Assembly: GCF_001428525.1 (NCBI RefSeq) | Contig: NZ_LMHW01000013.1 | Location: 249,175 to 313,174, forward strand | Length of the DNA: 64,000 nucleotides | Source of the DNA: Flavobacterium sp. Root186 | GTDB lineage: Bacteria; Bacteroidota; Bacteroidia; Flavobacteriales; Flavobacteriaceae | Reading direction: 5' to 3' | Shown here: positions 16,641-24,237 of the stretch, one piece after another | Layout of the letters: the number at the start of each line of letters is the position of its first letter | How positions within the stretch are numbered: the first letter of the stretch is position 1 | The notes under the pieces: generated by a model | What the model was told of the DNA's origin: nothing | The model's database searches: none | The model's input: only the letters and a program-made list of their open reading frames with translations | Translations under genes and position numbers: made by a program

Positions 16641-17195
16641 ATGAAAACAAACCCAAATCAATCTGTAAATAACCTAAATAGTAATGATTTCGCTTATTCT
16701 GCAAGAATATCAACTCCCAATGGTGAAAAAGATATTCAGTCATTTCAAATAGGAGATTCAATTTTGGCCTTTTCGGCAAAATTAGAATCGGGTACCGTTA
16801 AACTGACAGCCTCTCAGGCAAAAGTTTCGTTTAGCAATGGTATCGAATCCAAAAAACAAACCCGCGTGATCTACCTAAATTTGATAGATTCTCAAGGTTC
16901 ATCAAAGAATATTACCTGCAGTGCAGACCAGCTTTTTTTACTTATTAACGGAAAATATGCTCCGGCTTCGCAATTGCAGCCAGGACAAGAACTTGTAAAT
17001 AAAGAGGGAAATCCCATCAATATAGAATCTGTTAAAACAGGTTCGTTTAAAGGCGGCATTCATAGTATTTCAACAAATGCGGCATTTGGCGACATTCCCA
17101 ATGGTCATTTATTAGTAGCAAATGATATTATAATGGGAGATTTTTCGTTTCAATTATATTTTGACAACCTTCCTGACGAGTTGAAGCAATCTTAG
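16641..17195 (+). CDS. stand-alone Hint-like (hedgehog/intein fold) protein, degenerate
   Basis: A 184-aa protein without a signal peptide. Its layout matches a Hint domain: block A-like ARISTPNGEKDIQSFQIGDSILAF (21-44), a middle beta segment, block B-like NITCSADQLFLLINGKYAPASQLQPGQELV (90-119), and a final ISTNAAFGDIPNGHLLVANDIIMGDF (143-168) where processing Hint domains carry the terminal His-Asn. Key residues look altered: no Cys/Ser clearly at the splice position, no TxxH in block B, and MGDF in place of VHN. Self-cleavage is therefore unlikely. The PhyH dioxygenase gene starts 5 bp after the stop, so the two are cotranscribed. The fold call is by pattern only. Confidence 0.6.
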   Translation: MKTNPNQSVNNLNSNDFAYSARISTPNGEKDIQSFQIGDSILAFSAKLESGTVKLTASQAKVSFSNGIESKKQTRVIYLNLIDSQGSSKNITCSADQLFLLINGKYAPASQLQPGQELVNKEGNPINIESVKTGSFKGGIHSISTNAAFGDIPNGHLLVANDIIMGDFSFQLYFDNLPDELKQS

Positions 17196-17200
17196 AAATT

Positions 17201-18109
17201 ATGCCTTGGAGTATTCTTGAAAATTTATGGGACCGTACTACAAATACGTCCAATGTTATAACTGATGTTCAATGGGATCAGGAAATTAAAACCTTGTACC
17301 AATTAGGAATTAGTATGGAAGATACGGTACAGTTTTTATATTTTGAAAAACCTGATTTTGAAACTTTTAAAGTCTGGATTAACCATCAAAAGAAAAACGA
17401 AAATACGGTCGCAGATGCTTTAAGCAATGTACTCTCAGAACAAGATCTCCAGTTTTGGGATAAAAATGGTTACGTGATTGTAAAAAATGCCATTTCAAAA
17501 GAAGACTGTGAAGATACGGTTGAGGCAATTTGGAATTATTTAGAAATGAATCCTGACAAAAGCGAAACCTGGTATACAAGACATAAAGATCAAAAAGGTT
17601 TAATGCTTAATTTTTCTGATCACGAAACATTAAATAAAAACCGTTTATCGCCAAGAATAAAAAAAGCATACGAACAGCTTTACAATTCAGCCAAAATTTA
17701 CAAAACGATAGACAAAGTCAGTTTTAATCCGCCTGAAACTAAAGATTTTACTTTTTTAGGAAGTCCGCTGCATTGGGACATTAGTTTAAAACAGCCCATT
17801 ACTTTTGGGTTTCAGGGACTACTCTATCTTACAGACTGCGGTATTAATGACGGTGCTTTTCATTGTGTTCCGGGATTCCATAACAAAATAAATGACTGGC
17901 TGAATAATCTGGAACCAAATGAAAATCCAAGAAATAAAGCCATCGAAACCTTAAAACCAAAACCTATAACGGGCAATGCAGGCGATTTTATAATTTGGAA
18001 CAATACTTTACCGCATTGTGCCTCGGCAAACAAAGGCGCTAGTCCAAGGATGGTGCAATATCTTACCTATTTGCCCGAGGATTATAATGCCTCCGGAGAA
18101 TGGATTTGA
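17201..18109 (+). CDS. PhyH-type Fe(II)/2-oxoglutarate dioxygenase
   Basis: A 302-aa protein of the phytanoyl-CoA dioxygenase family, non-heme iron oxygenases that couple 2-oxoglutarate decarboxylation to substrate hydroxylation. The iron site is visible: His191 and Asp193 in LHWDIS and His272 in LPHCAS, with Arg283 (SPRMVQY) placed to bind 2-oxoglutarate. Residues 1-80 form an N-terminal extension before the core begins (DLQFWDKNGYVIVKNAISKEDC). There is no signal peptide. It is cotranscribed with the Hint-like gene. The substrate is unknown; both small molecules and proteins are known substrates in this family. Confidence 0.87.
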   Translation: MPWSILENLWDRTTNTSNVITDVQWDQEIKTLYQLGISMEDTVQFLYFEKPDFETFKVWINHQKKNENTVADALSNVLSEQDLQFWDKNGYVIVKNAISKEDCEDTVEAIWNYLEMNPDKSETWYTRHKDQKGLMLNFSDHETLNKNRLSPRIKKAYEQLYNSAKIYKTIDKVSFNPPETKDFTFLGSPLHWDISLKQPITFGFQGLLYLTDCGINDGAFHCVPGFHNKINDWLNNLEPNENPRNKAIETLKPKPITGNAGDFIIWNNTLPHCASANKGASPRMVQYLTYLPEDYNASGEWI

Positions 18110-18113
18110 TGTA

Positions 18114-18752
18114 TTAAGATTCGAAAATTTCTTTAAGTTCGATTATTTTCTTTCCCGTTAGAAGTATTTTTGGCGCCTTTACTAATTTCTGGGCCAAAAG
18201 CTGTGTTTCAAGCGGTTTAAATTTGGTAAGAATACCAATGGCATTCAAAAAATTGAAAAGTTTAACCGAAATCTTTTCGCCCAGACGGTCTGAATCTTCA
18301 CGTACCAAAGGTCCCGGCCTAAAAATAATGTATTGCCCAAAATTAAGTTCGGCGATATAATCTTCTAGTTTTCCTTTCATTTTAGAATAAAAAACACTGC
18401 TATTGGCAGAAGCTCCGTAAGAAGAAACCAGAACAAAAGATTTTACCTCATTTTGTTTGGCAGCCAGAGCAAATGCAGCCGGAATATCAAAATCTATCTT
18501 CCATTGTTTTTCTTTTGAACCGGCAGCTTTTAAAGTTGTTCCGAGGCATGAAAACAAAACATCACCTGAAATCTGATCTTTAAAAGATTCAATAGCATCA
18601 AAATTGACAATGTGTTCTGTTAATTTAGAATGCTCCTTTCCCGATGGTTTTCTAACAAAAGTTACCACAGAAGTATAATCATTATCCTTCAGCAGTTCCT
18701 CTACCAAAAATTTTCCGGTTGAACCTGTAGCTCCAATTACCAATGCTTTCAT
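18114..18752 (-). CDS. NAD(P)-binding Rossmann oxidoreductase (atypical SDR)
   Basis: A 212-aa protein from the ATG at 18752, which starts directly with the Rossmann motif MKALVIGATGSTGKFLVEELL (GxTGxTG). Other SDR_a5/NAD(P)H-binding features are VVTFVRKPSGKEHSKLTEHIVNFDAI, DVLFSCLGTTLKAAGSKEKQWKIDF and FVLVSSYGASANSSVFYSKMKGKLEDYI (YxxxK-like). It resembles HTATIP2/YwnB-type proteins. The open frame extends 11 residues upstream, but that part precedes the beta-1 strand. It ends 4 bp from the convergent PhyH gene. Confidence 0.85.
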   Translation of the reverse strand: MKALVIGATGSTGKFLVEELLKDNDYTSVVTFVRKPSGKEHSKLTEHIVNFDAIESFKDQISGDVLFSCLGTTLKAAGSKEKQWKIDFDIPAAFALAAKQNEVKSFVLVSSYGASANSSVFYSKMKGKLEDYIAELNFGQYIIFRPGPLVREDSDRLGEKISVKLFNFLNAIGILTKFKPLETQLLAQKLVKAPKILLTGKKIIELKEIFES

Positions 18753-18820
18753 AAAATCAAATTTAATAACGGATTGTATCAGCATTAAAGATACTTAAAA
18801 ACAATGAATTCGAAGTGACA

Positions 18821-18854
18821 TTTTAAACAAAGCAAAAATGGCGTTTTAAACAAA
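18821..18854 (+). promoter_or_regulatory. 23-bp-spaced direct repeats upstream of SDR gene
   Basis: TTTTAAACAAA occurs at 18821-18831 and again at 18844-18854, a centre-to-centre spacing of 23 bp (about two helical turns), just upstream of a -7 element. Direct repeats with two-turn spacing suit an AraC-type regulator, and an AraC gene lies directly downstream of the SDR gene. The functional link is inferred. Confidence 0.45.
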
Positions 18855-18875
18855 ATCGAAAGTCTTGCTTCTCTA

Positions 18876-18883
18876 TAATTTTG
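18876..18883 (+). promoter_or_regulatory. -7 promoter element (TAATTTTG) for SDR gene
   Basis: Matches TAnnTTTG, 27 bp upstream of the ATG at 18910 and 21 bp after the second TTTTAAACAAA repeat. Confidence 0.5.
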
Positions 18884-18909
18884 CTTCATAACAATTTAAT
18901 ATTTATAAA

Positions 18910-19929
18910 ATGAAAACAAATAATTATCAGGGAGCATTACAAAACCCTATTCATTCAGGATTTAATGCCAAATCAACTGCTGCAGATGTAATGAAAGGAA
19001 TTGACCTTACAGGAAAAATTGCAATTGTAACCGGAGGACACACAGGCATTGGATTAGAAACGACTAAAACACTTTCGAATGCGGGTGCAACCGTAATTGT
19101 TGCAGCCAGAGATATTGCAAAAGCTCAAAAAAATCTTGACGGGATTGCCAATGTAGAGTTAGAAACTTTAGATTTCATGAATCCTGATGCTATCGATGCG
19201 TTTGCTGCAAAGTTCTTATCTTCAGGAAGACCGCTTCATCTTCTTATTAATAATGCAGGAATTATGTGGGTTCCGTTACGCAGAGACGATCGCGGTTATG
19301 AATCGCAATTGGTAACCAATTATTTGGGACAGTTTCAGCTTACTGCAAAATTATGGCCGGCTCTTAAACAGGCAAATGGATCCAGAGTTATAAATGTATC
19401 TTCATACGGGCATCAAATCGCACCGTTTAATTTTGATGATCCTAATTTTCTTCATCGTGAGTATCATACTTTACAAGGTTACGGACAATCAAAAACGGCC
19501 TGTAATTTGTTTGCATTAGAACTAGATAATCGTGCGAAAGAGTTTAATGTGAGAGCGTATTCAGTACATCCCGGAAGTGTTCTAGGAACTGATTTAGGAA
19601 GAGACGAACCTATCGAATTATTCAAACAAATAGGAACGCATGATCAAGACGGAAATTTAAAACCAGAAGTTGCTGCTTTATTAAAGAATGTGCCTCAAGG
19701 CGCTGCAACTACAGTTTGGTGCGCTGTTAGTCCTTTACTGAACAATATTGGCGGTGTTTATTGTGAAGATGCTGATGTTGCCCGATTAGATCTAGGAGAT
19801 GTCGAGCACAAATTTGATGATCCTTCAACCATATTTGGTGTTCAGCCTTATTCTGTAGATCAGGATAATGCGAAAAGGCTTTGGGATTTAAGCGAACGTT
19901 TGTTAGGAATGTCATTTGACGTTATTTAA
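18910..19929 (+). CDS. SDR family oxidoreductase
   Basis: A 339-aa short-chain dehydrogenase/reductase of the retinol-dehydrogenase/WWOX-like type. Cofactor motif TGGHTGIG (41-48), structural NNAGIMWVP, catalytic Ser in VINVSSYGHQ, and YGQSK with Tyr191 and Lys195. An N-terminal extension of ~30 residues precedes the Rossmann fold. The reaction is NAD(P)-dependent oxidation or reduction of an unknown alcohol or carbonyl. An AraC-family regulator gene follows 83 bp downstream on the same strand, and a direct-repeat site precedes the promoter, so local regulation is likely. Confidence 0.9.
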   Translation: MKTNNYQGALQNPIHSGFNAKSTAADVMKGIDLTGKIAIVTGGHTGIGLETTKTLSNAGATVIVAARDIAKAQKNLDGIANVELETLDFMNPDAIDAFAAKFLSSGRPLHLLINNAGIMWVPLRRDDRGYESQLVTNYLGQFQLTAKLWPALKQANGSRVINVSSYGHQIAPFNFDDPNFLHREYHTLQGYGQSKTACNLFALELDNRAKEFNVRAYSVHPGSVLGTDLGRDEPIELFKQIGTHDQDGNLKPEVAALLKNVPQGAATTVWCAVSPLLNNIGGVYCEDADVARLDLGDVEHKFDDPSTIFGVQPYSVDQDNAKRLWDLSERLLGMSFDVI

Positions 19930-19963
19930 TCCATATTAGAAAATAATATACCGTCAGGATTTT

Positions 19964-19971
19964 TATCTTTG
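19964..19971 (+). promoter_or_regulatory. -7 promoter element (TATCTTTG) for AraC gene
   Basis: Exact TAnnTTTG match 42-49 bp upstream of the ATG at 20013. It lies in the loop of an inverted repeat (ACCGtCAGG near 19950, CCTGgCGGT near 19990) that could be an operator or a weak terminator for the upstream SDR gene. Confidence 0.5.
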
Positions 19972-20012
19972 ATAATCGAAGAAAAAAGCCTGGCGGTTAA
20001 AACAGTTGTAAA

Positions 20013-20825
20013 ATGGAACATGTATCAAAATATTTAACTCCTGAGATCAAACTCTCTTGTTATGAAGATAAGTTCTTCAAATCTGATTTGGTTTTTGATG
20101 ATCATATGCTGATTTGGTTTATTTCGGGAGAAACCAAAATCATACAAACCGATGCCGTTTTTACTTTTAAAGCCGGAGATATTTTTCTTATTCCAAGAAA
20201 TTTACTGGCTACTATTATAAATTATCCGAAAAATGGCCAGCCGCATAAAACGGTTGTCATGCATCTTTCGGTTAAACGTTTAAAAGAGTTTTATAAAAAT
20301 ATTGATTTAAGTTCCAAAACAGGTTCTGAACAAAAAATCATTTCTTATAACAATCATCCGTTATTAGAAAGCTGTCTGGCTTCTTTAATGCCTTATTTTG
20401 ACATTGAAGGAGATTTTCCCGAAGACATTGCTTCTTTAAAAATCACCGAAGCTATCAGCATTTTAAGGGCAATCGACAAACGAATAGATACTGTTTTAGC
20501 GAGCTTTGATGAACCGGGCAAAATTGATTTGATCGATTTTATGCAGCGTAATTTTATGTTTAATATGCCAATGGAAAAATTGGGTTATTTAACAGGCCGC
20601 AGTTTATCTACTTTTAACAGGGATTTTAAGAAATATTTTAATACAACGCCTCAAAAGTGGCTTACTAAAAAAAGGCTCGAATTAGCACATTACCATTTGG
20701 CAGAGAACAAAAAAAAACCAACCGAAATATATTATGAGGTTGGTTTTGAAAATCTCTCTCATTTCTCTTTTGCGTTCAAAAAGCAATTTGGTTATTCACC
20801 AACGGCTCTGATCAATATTGAATAA
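20013..20825 (+). CDS. AraC family transcriptional regulator
   Basis: A 270-aa regulator. The N-terminal half is a cupin-like sensor (LIWFISGETKIIQTDAVFTFKAGDIFLIPRNLL, about 25-75) and the C-terminal half is an AraC double HTH (FNMPMEKLGYLTGRSLSTFNRDFKKYFNTTPQKWLTKKRLELAHYHL and PTEIYYEVGFENLSHFSFAFKKQFGYSPTAL, ~175-268). It follows the SDR gene and is the natural candidate to control it. It ends 1 bp before the convergent lipoprotein gene. Confidence 0.92.
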   Translation: MEHVSKYLTPEIKLSCYEDKFFKSDLVFDDHMLIWFISGETKIIQTDAVFTFKAGDIFLIPRNLLATIINYPKNGQPHKTVVMHLSVKRLKEFYKNIDLSSKTGSEQKIISYNNHPLLESCLASLMPYFDIEGDFPEDIASLKITEAISILRAIDKRIDTVLASFDEPGKIDLIDFMQRNFMFNMPMEKLGYLTGRSLSTFNRDFKKYFNTTPQKWLTKKRLELAHYHLAENKKKPTEIYYEVGFENLSHFSFAFKKQFGYSPTALINIE

Positions 20826-20826
20826 A

Positions 20827-21195
20827 CTATTTTCCAGGTTTAATTCTAACCGAATCTTTATCAATATTTTGTTTTTTTGAAGAGCTGGTATAGGTAGCGC
20901 CATCCTGAGCGTCCTCTCCCGGTCCAATTCCGGTTCCGGTTCCGCCCTTAGCTGTGCCCTCTTTTCCTAAATCTTTATTGGTCGTTGTACTTGCAGCGCC
21001 TGTAGTGGGTTCGCCAGTACTTTTGTTGGTTCCGGTATCATTTGTGCCTGTACTATCTACAGGCTTTTTTGTGCTGTCTGGAACGGTAGTGGTTTCAATT
21101 TCATCACTATAACCATCCTGATTGTTTTTACATGAAAATAAAAATGTAATCAGAATAAGTAGTAAAGCTATATTTGATTTAAATAATGTTTTCAT
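20827..21195 (-). CDS. Thr/Gly-rich small lipoprotein
   Basis: A 122-aa lipoprotein with lipobox LFSC (Cys22) and a long low-complexity tail rich in Thr, Gly, Asp and Lys (GTNDTGTNKSTGEPTTGAA, GKGGTGTGIGPGED). No domain. It is built like the 76-aa lipoprotein at 13690-13920 and may be a distant relative. Likely surface- or periplasm-tethered and disordered. It lies just downstream of the exported PPC-domain gene, 31 bp apart on the same strand. Confidence 0.75.
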   Translation of the reverse strand: MKTLFKSNIALLLILITFLFSCKNNQDGYSDEIETTTVPDSTKKPVDSTGTNDTGTNKSTGEPTTGAASTTTNKDLGKEGTAKGGTGTGIGPGEDAQDGATYTSSSKKQNIDKDSVRIKPGK

Positions 21196-21226
21196 AATTA
21201 TATTTTTTGTTCGTGAAACTTTAAAT

Positions 21227-21748
21227 CTATTTTATACAAGGAAGCTGTAATACATTAGCATTCAAAGGCTGCTCTATTTTTCTTTCGAGTTTTTCACTAT
21301 TCACCGTTATATAAATTTCCATAGAACCCGTCCCAACTTTAAGGCCGAGAATATGACCGCCATACGCATCAAATTTATCATCTGTGGCAACTCCGTGAAT
21401 GTGCAGAGATGGTTTTCCTTCGCTCCATGCAATCGATCCGGTTAAACTTCCCATTTCGACTTTATTGAATGTTTTAGGATTGAATTTCTTTTGATTAAAA
21501 TCGTAGAATCCAAAAGTAACTTCCTGTGCAAAACCAATTCCGGTAAAGTTTGCCGAAGGAATCTGTTGTTCTTTTACTAAGTTTTCAATTAAATTGAGAA
21601 CATTATCTCCTTCACGCAAAACCATCAAATAACCATAAGATGTTTTGGTATAACGGCACTTTTCATTGTCATTTTTATGCTGTGCCTGTATATTTACGGC
21701 CAAACATAAAAATGCTCCTAATACTGTTTTTCTTGCTGATGAATACAT
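21227..21748 (-). CDS. exported PPC-domain (DUF296) protein
   Basis: From the ATG at 21748 this is 173 aa with a clear signal peptide (ARKTVLGAFLCLAVNIQAQ), then a PPC/PCC domain: YLMVLREGDNVLNLIENLVKEQQIPSANFTGIGFAQEVTFGFYD, and the His cluster LHIHGVATDDKFDAYGGHILGL. PPC domains are trimeric and are found in plant AT-hook DNA-binding proteins; bacterial single-domain forms are often labelled DNA-binding by homology. Here export to the periplasm argues against DNA binding, and the conserved His residues suggest metal or ligand binding. The open frame runs 18 codons upstream, but only the chosen start gives a proper leader. Confidence 0.8.
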   Translation of the reverse strand: MYSSARKTVLGAFLCLAVNIQAQHKNDNEKCRYTKTSYGYLMVLREGDNVLNLIENLVKEQQIPSANFTGIGFAQEVTFGFYDFNQKKFNPKTFNKVEMGSLTGSIAWSEGKPSLHIHGVATDDKFDAYGGHILGLKVGTGSMEIYITVNSEKLERKIEQPLNANVLQLPCIK

Positions 21749-21951
21749 CTCCTTAAATTTTAAACAATTACATTTTTTAAAATTACCCTGATATGTAAAC
21801 AAATCTTTACACTATTTGATATGGTTGTTACAAAACTTCAACTTATGGCGATATAATTACTTTTTGAGACAATAAATGGCATAATCGCTTGTTATAAATA
21901 GATATTTAGAAGTTAAAAATGACTTTTAAAGCATTCAAAATAAATCAAAGT

Positions 21952-22542
21952 ATGAAAAAAATATTGTTTTTAATGATAATTGGAGCTTCACTGCACGTTG
22001 CTGCGCAGGGAGAAGTTAAAGGAAAATATCAGCCTATACAATCTAAAACTCCGGAAACTAAAGAAGTTATTCCGCCAACTGAGACGCCGCCGCCAGATGA
22101 ACCTACTCTTGCAAAAGATCCGATCGTTTTAAAAATAAACCCGGAGGAACTTTTTAAGGATAACACACTTTATAAAAGAGAGGCAAATGTTGAAGGTGTT
22201 TTTTACAGACGAAATGAGTATTTAGGAGGATTTGTAACCAAATCAACAACCTCGACGATTCGTTATCGTGATGCCGCTTTTGTTGACGGCGATAAAATTA
22301 GAGTATATCTTAATGATAAAGTTATCGAACCAGAAGTGAGTTTGGTAGGTGAATTTAAAGGATTTAAAATAAACCTGGTAAAAGGAATGAACAAAATTGA
22401 TTTTGAAGCTTTAAACGAAGGTTCAGCATCACCAAATACGGCCGAATTTCAGGTTTATGATGACAACGGAAAAGTGATTGAAGCCAGCCAATGGAATGTT
22501 GGTACAGGCTACAAAGCTGTAATTATTTTATATAAAGACTAA
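21952..22542 (+). CDS. hypothetical exported protein
   Basis: A 196-aa protein from the ATG at 21952 with signal peptide MKKILFLMIIGASLHVAAQ. A Pro/Glu/Thr-rich linker (residues ~22-50) is followed by an Ig-like beta-sandwich segment (STIRYRDAAFVDGDKIRVYLNDKVIEPEVSLVGEFKGFKINLVKGMNKIDFEALNEGSASPNTAEFQVYDDNG). I do not recognise a named family. It is likely periplasmic or surface-bound. A strong terminator follows. Confidence 0.75.
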   Translation: MKKILFLMIIGASLHVAAQGEVKGKYQPIQSKTPETKEVIPPTETPPPDEPTLAKDPIVLKINPEELFKDNTLYKREANVEGVFYRRNEYLGGFVTKSTTSTIRYRDAAFVDGDKIRVYLNDKVIEPEVSLVGEFKGFKINLVKGMNKIDFEALNEGSASPNTAEFQVYDDNGKVIEASQWNVGTGYKAVIILYKD

Positions 22543-22560
22543 ATTTTGACTATTAATTCA

Positions 22561-22592
22561 AAAAAGCCTGCAGAGTAATCTACAGGCTTTTT
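22561..22592. terminator. bidirectional intrinsic terminator
   Basis: AAAAAGCCTG pairs with CAGGCTTTTT around a 12-base loop, with A and T runs on both sides. It serves the plus-strand gene ending at 22542 and probably also the minus-strand methyltransferase gene ending at 22619. Confidence 0.8.
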
Positions 22593-22618
22593 ACTTTTTA
22601 CTAATTACTTTTTACTAA
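22591..22618. repeat. two tandem copies of a 14-bp repeat
   Basis: TTACTTTTTACTAA occurs twice without a gap, running up to the stop codon of the minus-strand methyltransferase gene. A related sequence in opposite orientation is found near 28417-28441. Confidence 0.7.
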
Positions 22619-23386
22619 TTACTCCTTTCTCCCAAACATCAAAATTCTTTTAAAAGAATAAATAGCCGGAAGTTTAGGAAAATTTACTGCTATTCTCTCT
22701 TTATACGTTTTAATAAAAAGTTCTTTTTGTTCTCCTTCAAGCCTTTCGATATATGGAATTAATGCTGAACCTGAAATAAAATTATAAAGTGTTTCGTGAT
22801 CATCTGCAATAATGGGATATACTTTTTGCAGTATCTCAATATCTTTAAGGCCGCCGTCAAAAAGCATTTGTGCATATTTGTCAAGACTTAAAACAGGAGA
22901 ATCTCTTTTATAGCCTTTTAAATACGATTTAAACGGTTCTTCATCAACAAGGTCGGAAAGGATTTTGTTAAGTTTATTTTCTGGCTGAACCGGCATTTGT
23001 ACTGCGAATTGCCCATCTTTAGTGAGTAATTTTAATAAATTCGAAAACAAACTTTCATGATCATTTGACCATTGCAGTGCAGCGTTACTAAAAATCAAAT
23101 CCCATTTTTCTCCTGAATTTATGATTTCTTCTGTAGTTGCTTTTCGAAAATGCAGCTTATTAGTTTCTAAGGCTTTTGATTTCTCCAGCATTTCTGCAGA
23201 AGAATCGACCCCAAGAAAATGAGCATCTTTAAATTTATCTGCCAAAATAGAAGTTTGCTCACCCGTACCGCATCCTAAATCAATAGCTTTCATTCCATTT
23301 TGGGGTTGTATAAATTCTATTAAATCATAAAATGGTTTATATCGAATATCTTTAAACTTATTATAAACATCTGGATTCCAAGGCAT
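22619..23386 (-). CDS. class I SAM methyltransferase, trans-aconitate methyltransferase-like
   Basis: A 255-aa protein from the ATG at 23386. It opens with MPWNPDVYNKFKDIRYKPFYDLIEFI, the N-terminus typical of Tam proteins (a WNP motif followed by a Tyr/Arg-rich helix), then SAM motif I AIDLGCGTGEQT, motif II FLGVDSSAEML, and DLIFSNAALQWSNDHESLFSNLLKLLTKDGQFAVQMP. Tam methylates trans-aconitate, an inhibitor of aconitase; the call here is by overall pattern, so another small carboxylate is possible. The frame is open 26 codons further upstream, but the conserved start is clear. Confidence 0.85.
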   Translation of the reverse strand: MPWNPDVYNKFKDIRYKPFYDLIEFIQPQNGMKAIDLGCGTGEQTSILADKFKDAHFLGVDSSAEMLEKSKALETNKLHFRKATTEEIINSGEKWDLIFSNAALQWSNDHESLFSNLLKLLTKDGQFAVQMPVQPENKLNKILSDLVDEEPFKSYLKGYKRDSPVLSLDKYAQMLFDGGLKDIEILQKVYPIIADDHETLYNFISGSALIPYIERLEGEQKELFIKTYKERIAVNFPKLPAIYSFKRILMFGRKE

Positions 23387-23529
23387 ATTTTGATCTTTTA
23401 AATTGAAAATAATGGTAACTGTAAACTCAGGTTTTACATGAAATACTAAGATACTAAATTTCAATTGCTGCAGATTGAAACGAAATCACAATAATCTCAT
23501 AAAATAAATCAGCAAATACATTTAAAATT

Positions 23530-23550
23530 ATACCGATTGGTATATATTTG
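23530..23550 (+). promoter_or_regulatory. operator and -7 element upstream of tetR
   Basis: A perfect inverted repeat ATACC-GATT-GGTAT (23530-23543) abuts and overlaps by one base the -7 element TATATTTG (23543-23550). The same 14 bp occurs at 24199-24212 in front of the thioesterase gene. Placement over the promoter suggests autorepression by the adjacent TetR-type protein. Confidence 0.75.
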
Positions 23551-23569
23551 TAAAACTAAATCATTTCCG

Positions 23570-24160
23570 ATGAGTAAAGCAGAAAAAACAAAGCAATTTA
23601 TAATAGAGAAAACCGCTCCGATCTTTAATACTAAAGGATACAGCGGTACATCTATAAATGATATGACCACAGCAACTGGTCTTACCAAAGGGAGTATTTA
23701 CGGAAATTTTGAAAATAAAGACGAGGTTGCCATCGCTTCCTTTAAGTTTAATGTGAAGAAGCTCCATGATGTTTTAAGTCGGGAAATCGAAAAACAAAGA
23801 ACTTTTAAAGAAAAATTGCTAGTTTATCCTCGTGTTTATGCTAAATACCAAACTCTGGATGTGACACTTGGCGGCTGCCCAATTTTGAATACTGCCATAG
23901 AATCTGATGATACACATCCGGTTCTTAAAAAATATGCCGAGAGAACGCTGCTTTATTGGAAAGAAAAACTAATGTACCTCATCAATCAGGGTATAGATGC
24001 CGGAGAGTTTAAAGCAAAATCGATAAATGCAGAAAACACAGCTTTAACCATAATTGCATTGATTGAAGGCGGTATGATGATAAGCAAATTAACGGGAAGT
24101 GACACAGATTTACCTGCCATAATGCTATCGCTTTATAAAATTATCGACGACTTAGAATAA
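23570..24160 (+). CDS. TetR/AcrR family regulator
   Basis: A 196-aa regulator from the ATG at 23570. The N-terminal HTH is FIIEKTAPIFNTKGYSGTSINDMTTATGLTKGSIYGNFENKDEVAIASF (about 9-58). The C-terminal part contains the TetR_C-type segment LTLGGCPILNTAIESDDTHPVL with one Cys, as in regulators that sense electrophiles or xenobiotics. Upstream extension to 23537 would run into the operator, so the later start is chosen. Two copies of a perfect palindrome, before this gene and before the thioesterase gene, make it very probable that it represses both. Confidence 0.9.
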   Translation: MSKAEKTKQFIIEKTAPIFNTKGYSGTSINDMTTATGLTKGSIYGNFENKDEVAIASFKFNVKKLHDVLSREIEKQRTFKEKLLVYPRVYAKYQTLDVTLGGCPILNTAIESDDTHPVLKKYAERTLLYWKEKLMYLINQGIDAGEFKAKSINAENTALTIIALIEGGMMISKLTGSDTDLPAIMLSLYKIIDDLE

Positions 24161-24187
24161 AGCAATAATCAACTATTGCTTTTTTTA
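24159..24187 (+). terminator. intrinsic terminator after tetR
   Basis: AGCAATA pairs with TATTGCT and is followed by seven T residues. It overlaps the tetR stop codon region, so the thioesterase gene is a separate transcription unit with its own operator. Confidence 0.75.
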
Positions 24188-24198
24188 TACATAAAAAT

Positions 24199-24212
24199 AT
24201 ACCGATTGGTAT
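24199..24212 (+). promoter_or_regulatory. second copy of TetR-type operator, upstream of thioesterase gene
   Basis: ATACCGATTGGTAT, identical to the 14 bp at 23530-23543, located 26 bp before the thioesterase ATG and directly after the tetR terminator. Confidence 0.75.
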
Positions 24213-24237
24213 AATTACTAATTTTAAATTTATAATA

